From positions 1 to 32,327 of the forward strand of contig JAVBPD010000024.1 in the NCBI GenBank assembly GCA_031549885.1: a stretch of DNA of 32,327 nt, written 5' to 3'. The notes beneath the pieces are model-generated. The model ran no database searches, was not told the origin of the DNA, and worked only from the letters and a program-made list of their open reading frames with translations. This stretch comes from WQUF01 sp031549885. Lineage in GTDB: Bacteria; Bacillota; Clostridia; Clostridiales; Clostridiaceae. Positions within the stretch are counted from its first letter, which is position 1; every line of letters starts with the position of its first letter. A program made the position numbers and the translations under genes. Shown one piece after another: positions 31,791 through 32,327 of this stretch.

Positions 31791-31826
31791 TTATATCTTG
31801 TTTTACACATTTCAAACAAGATATAA
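31791..31826. promoter_or_regulatory. 13-bp inverted repeat in divergent promoter region
   Basis: TTATATCTTGTTT (31791-31803) and AAACAAGATATAA (31814-31826) are perfect inverse copies around 10 bases. They lie 34 bases upstream of the MFS start and 85 bases upstream of the regulator start. Probably a binding site of the divergent regulator; a cross-strand hairpin is less likely. Confidence 0.65.
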
Positions 31827-31910
31827 TATATGAAATATCAGTCGGTAACTTGATGCAAAAAATAGAAAGTTATAGGGATTATTCATAATAATAGGAGAGG
31901 TGATATTTTA

Positions 31911-32193
31911 ATGGAGCAACAGTTGCCTTGGATTAAAATACACGATTTTTTGTTAAAATGCGGAAGTGTTCGAGAGCCAAGGAAATTCTGTGAACAGATG
32001 GTGAATGAAATTTATACGCTAATTCCTTTTGATCAAGCTCGTTTTTACTATCTCAATGATAATGGCAAAGTGTACGATGAATATTTACTTGGTGTAAATA
32101 AGCGCTGGACAAAAGTCTATCATGAATACTATTCTCAGGTTGCAGGCGGTCGTTATTCTGTAACATCACGGCTTTCTAAAAATGGCAACTTAG
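31911..32193 (+). pseudogene. N-terminal fragment of a LuxR-type regulator, cut by an insertion sequence
   Basis: The first 90 or so residues resemble the sensor part of clostridial helix-turn-helix (LuxR/GerE-type) regulators that begin with a short helix (WIKIHDFLL), a PREPxxFCxQMVNEIYxLIPFDQARFYYL-like segment and a YYSQVAGGRYSVTSRL stretch. The rest of the sensor and the C-terminal DNA-binding domain are missing. The frame ends at a TAA at 32208-32210, inside what looks like the left end of an insertion sequence. AGGAGAGG precedes the ATG. The intact gene would have controlled the divergent MFS-dehydrogenase pair. Confidence 0.65.
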
Positions 32194-32327
32194 AGCTTAT
32201 CCCTAATTAAAACTGTACAAGTAGTAAGAAAAAATGATAAAATTGAAATAAAAAATCATTGGGGTATGTGTGATGAAACAAGAAAAATCATGGGAAATAA
32301 CAGAAGAATTTTGGGAAGAAGTAAAGC
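32194..32327 (+). mobile_element. Left part of an IS5-like insertion sequence (runs off the window)
   Basis: DNA from about 32190-32194 onward does not continue the regulator gene. The junction CTTAG fits the YTAR-type target preferred by IS5-group elements, but the exact end and the right inverted repeat are outside the window. A transposase start codon follows about 80 bases later. Confidence 0.6.
32273..32327 (+). CDS. IS5-family transposase, N-terminal part
   Basis: Only 18 residues are visible (MKQEKSWEITEEFWEEVK). ITxEFWExVK is characteristic of the N-terminal domain (DUF4096 type) of IS5-group transposases, in which it is usually followed by PLIP. GGGG lies 8 bases before the ATG. The rest lies beyond the window edge. 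Confidence 0.65.
   Translation, partial: MKQEKSWEITEEFWEEVK

Overview
The window reads as a low-GC, AT-rich Firmicute chromosome, most likely Clostridium or a close relative. This rests on codon use, strong AGGAGG/GAGGTG ribosome binding sites, frequent TTG and GTG starts, and a typical clostridial gene set (XdhC, a stand-alone PTS enzyme I, ArsA with ArsD, LspA, an XRE/IrrE-like protein). Nothing in the sequence fixes the species. No rRNA, tRNA or CRISPR array is visible. No gene-free stretch exceeds about 300 bases.

Region 1 (1-10340) is the most interesting part. A minus-strand operon runs from about 9415 down to 125: SIS-domain sugar-phosphate protein, YjbQ-family protein, sugar-binding lipoprotein, two MalF/MalG-type permeases, two tandem paralogous ADP-ribosylglycohydrolase-like enzymes of about 700 residues with C-terminal beta-sandwich regions, and the broken 5' end of a PfkB sugar kinase. 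A divergent GntR/UTRA regulator (9545-10288) faces it across a promoter region with operator-like repeats. The combination (ARH-fold hydrolase, PfkB kinase, GntR regulator, importer) recalls the E. coli yegTUVW neighbourhood, with an ABC importer in place of the nucleoside permease. I infer import and cytoplasmic cleavage of an unknown glycoside, perhaps ribosylated or an N-glycoside. The substrate is not known.

Region 2 (10340-13653, minus strand) is mostly housekeeping: a Fic protein with unusual motif residues, lipoprotein signal peptidase, uracil-DNA glycosylase, tRNA (guanine-N7) methyltransferase and a site-2-protease-like M50 protein.

Region 3 (13774-21858, plus strand) holds a membrane-anchored TPR protein, a LacI-type regulator, a 3-methyladenine DNA glycosylase, a mannose-1-phosphate guanylyltransferase, PTS enzyme I behind a perfect 24-bp palindrome, an acidic protein of unknown function, and an XRE/IrrE-like protein whose HExxH zinc site has decayed to YExxF.

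Region 4 (21916-31757, minus strand) contains XdhC, an arsRDA arsenic operon with no efflux permease in the window, a secreted lysine-rich protein, a two-gene unit of a DUF4143-type ATPase and an ABC exporter half-transporter, and a two-gene unit of a 14-helix MFS exporter and a zinc-type dehydrogenase.

Region 5 (31758-32327) has a 36-bp interrupted palindrome in the divergent promoter region, then the first part of a regulator gene cut off by the left end of an IS5-like insertion sequence that runs off the window. Both window edges lie in repeat-like DNA, so the window may be a complete contig bounded by repeats.
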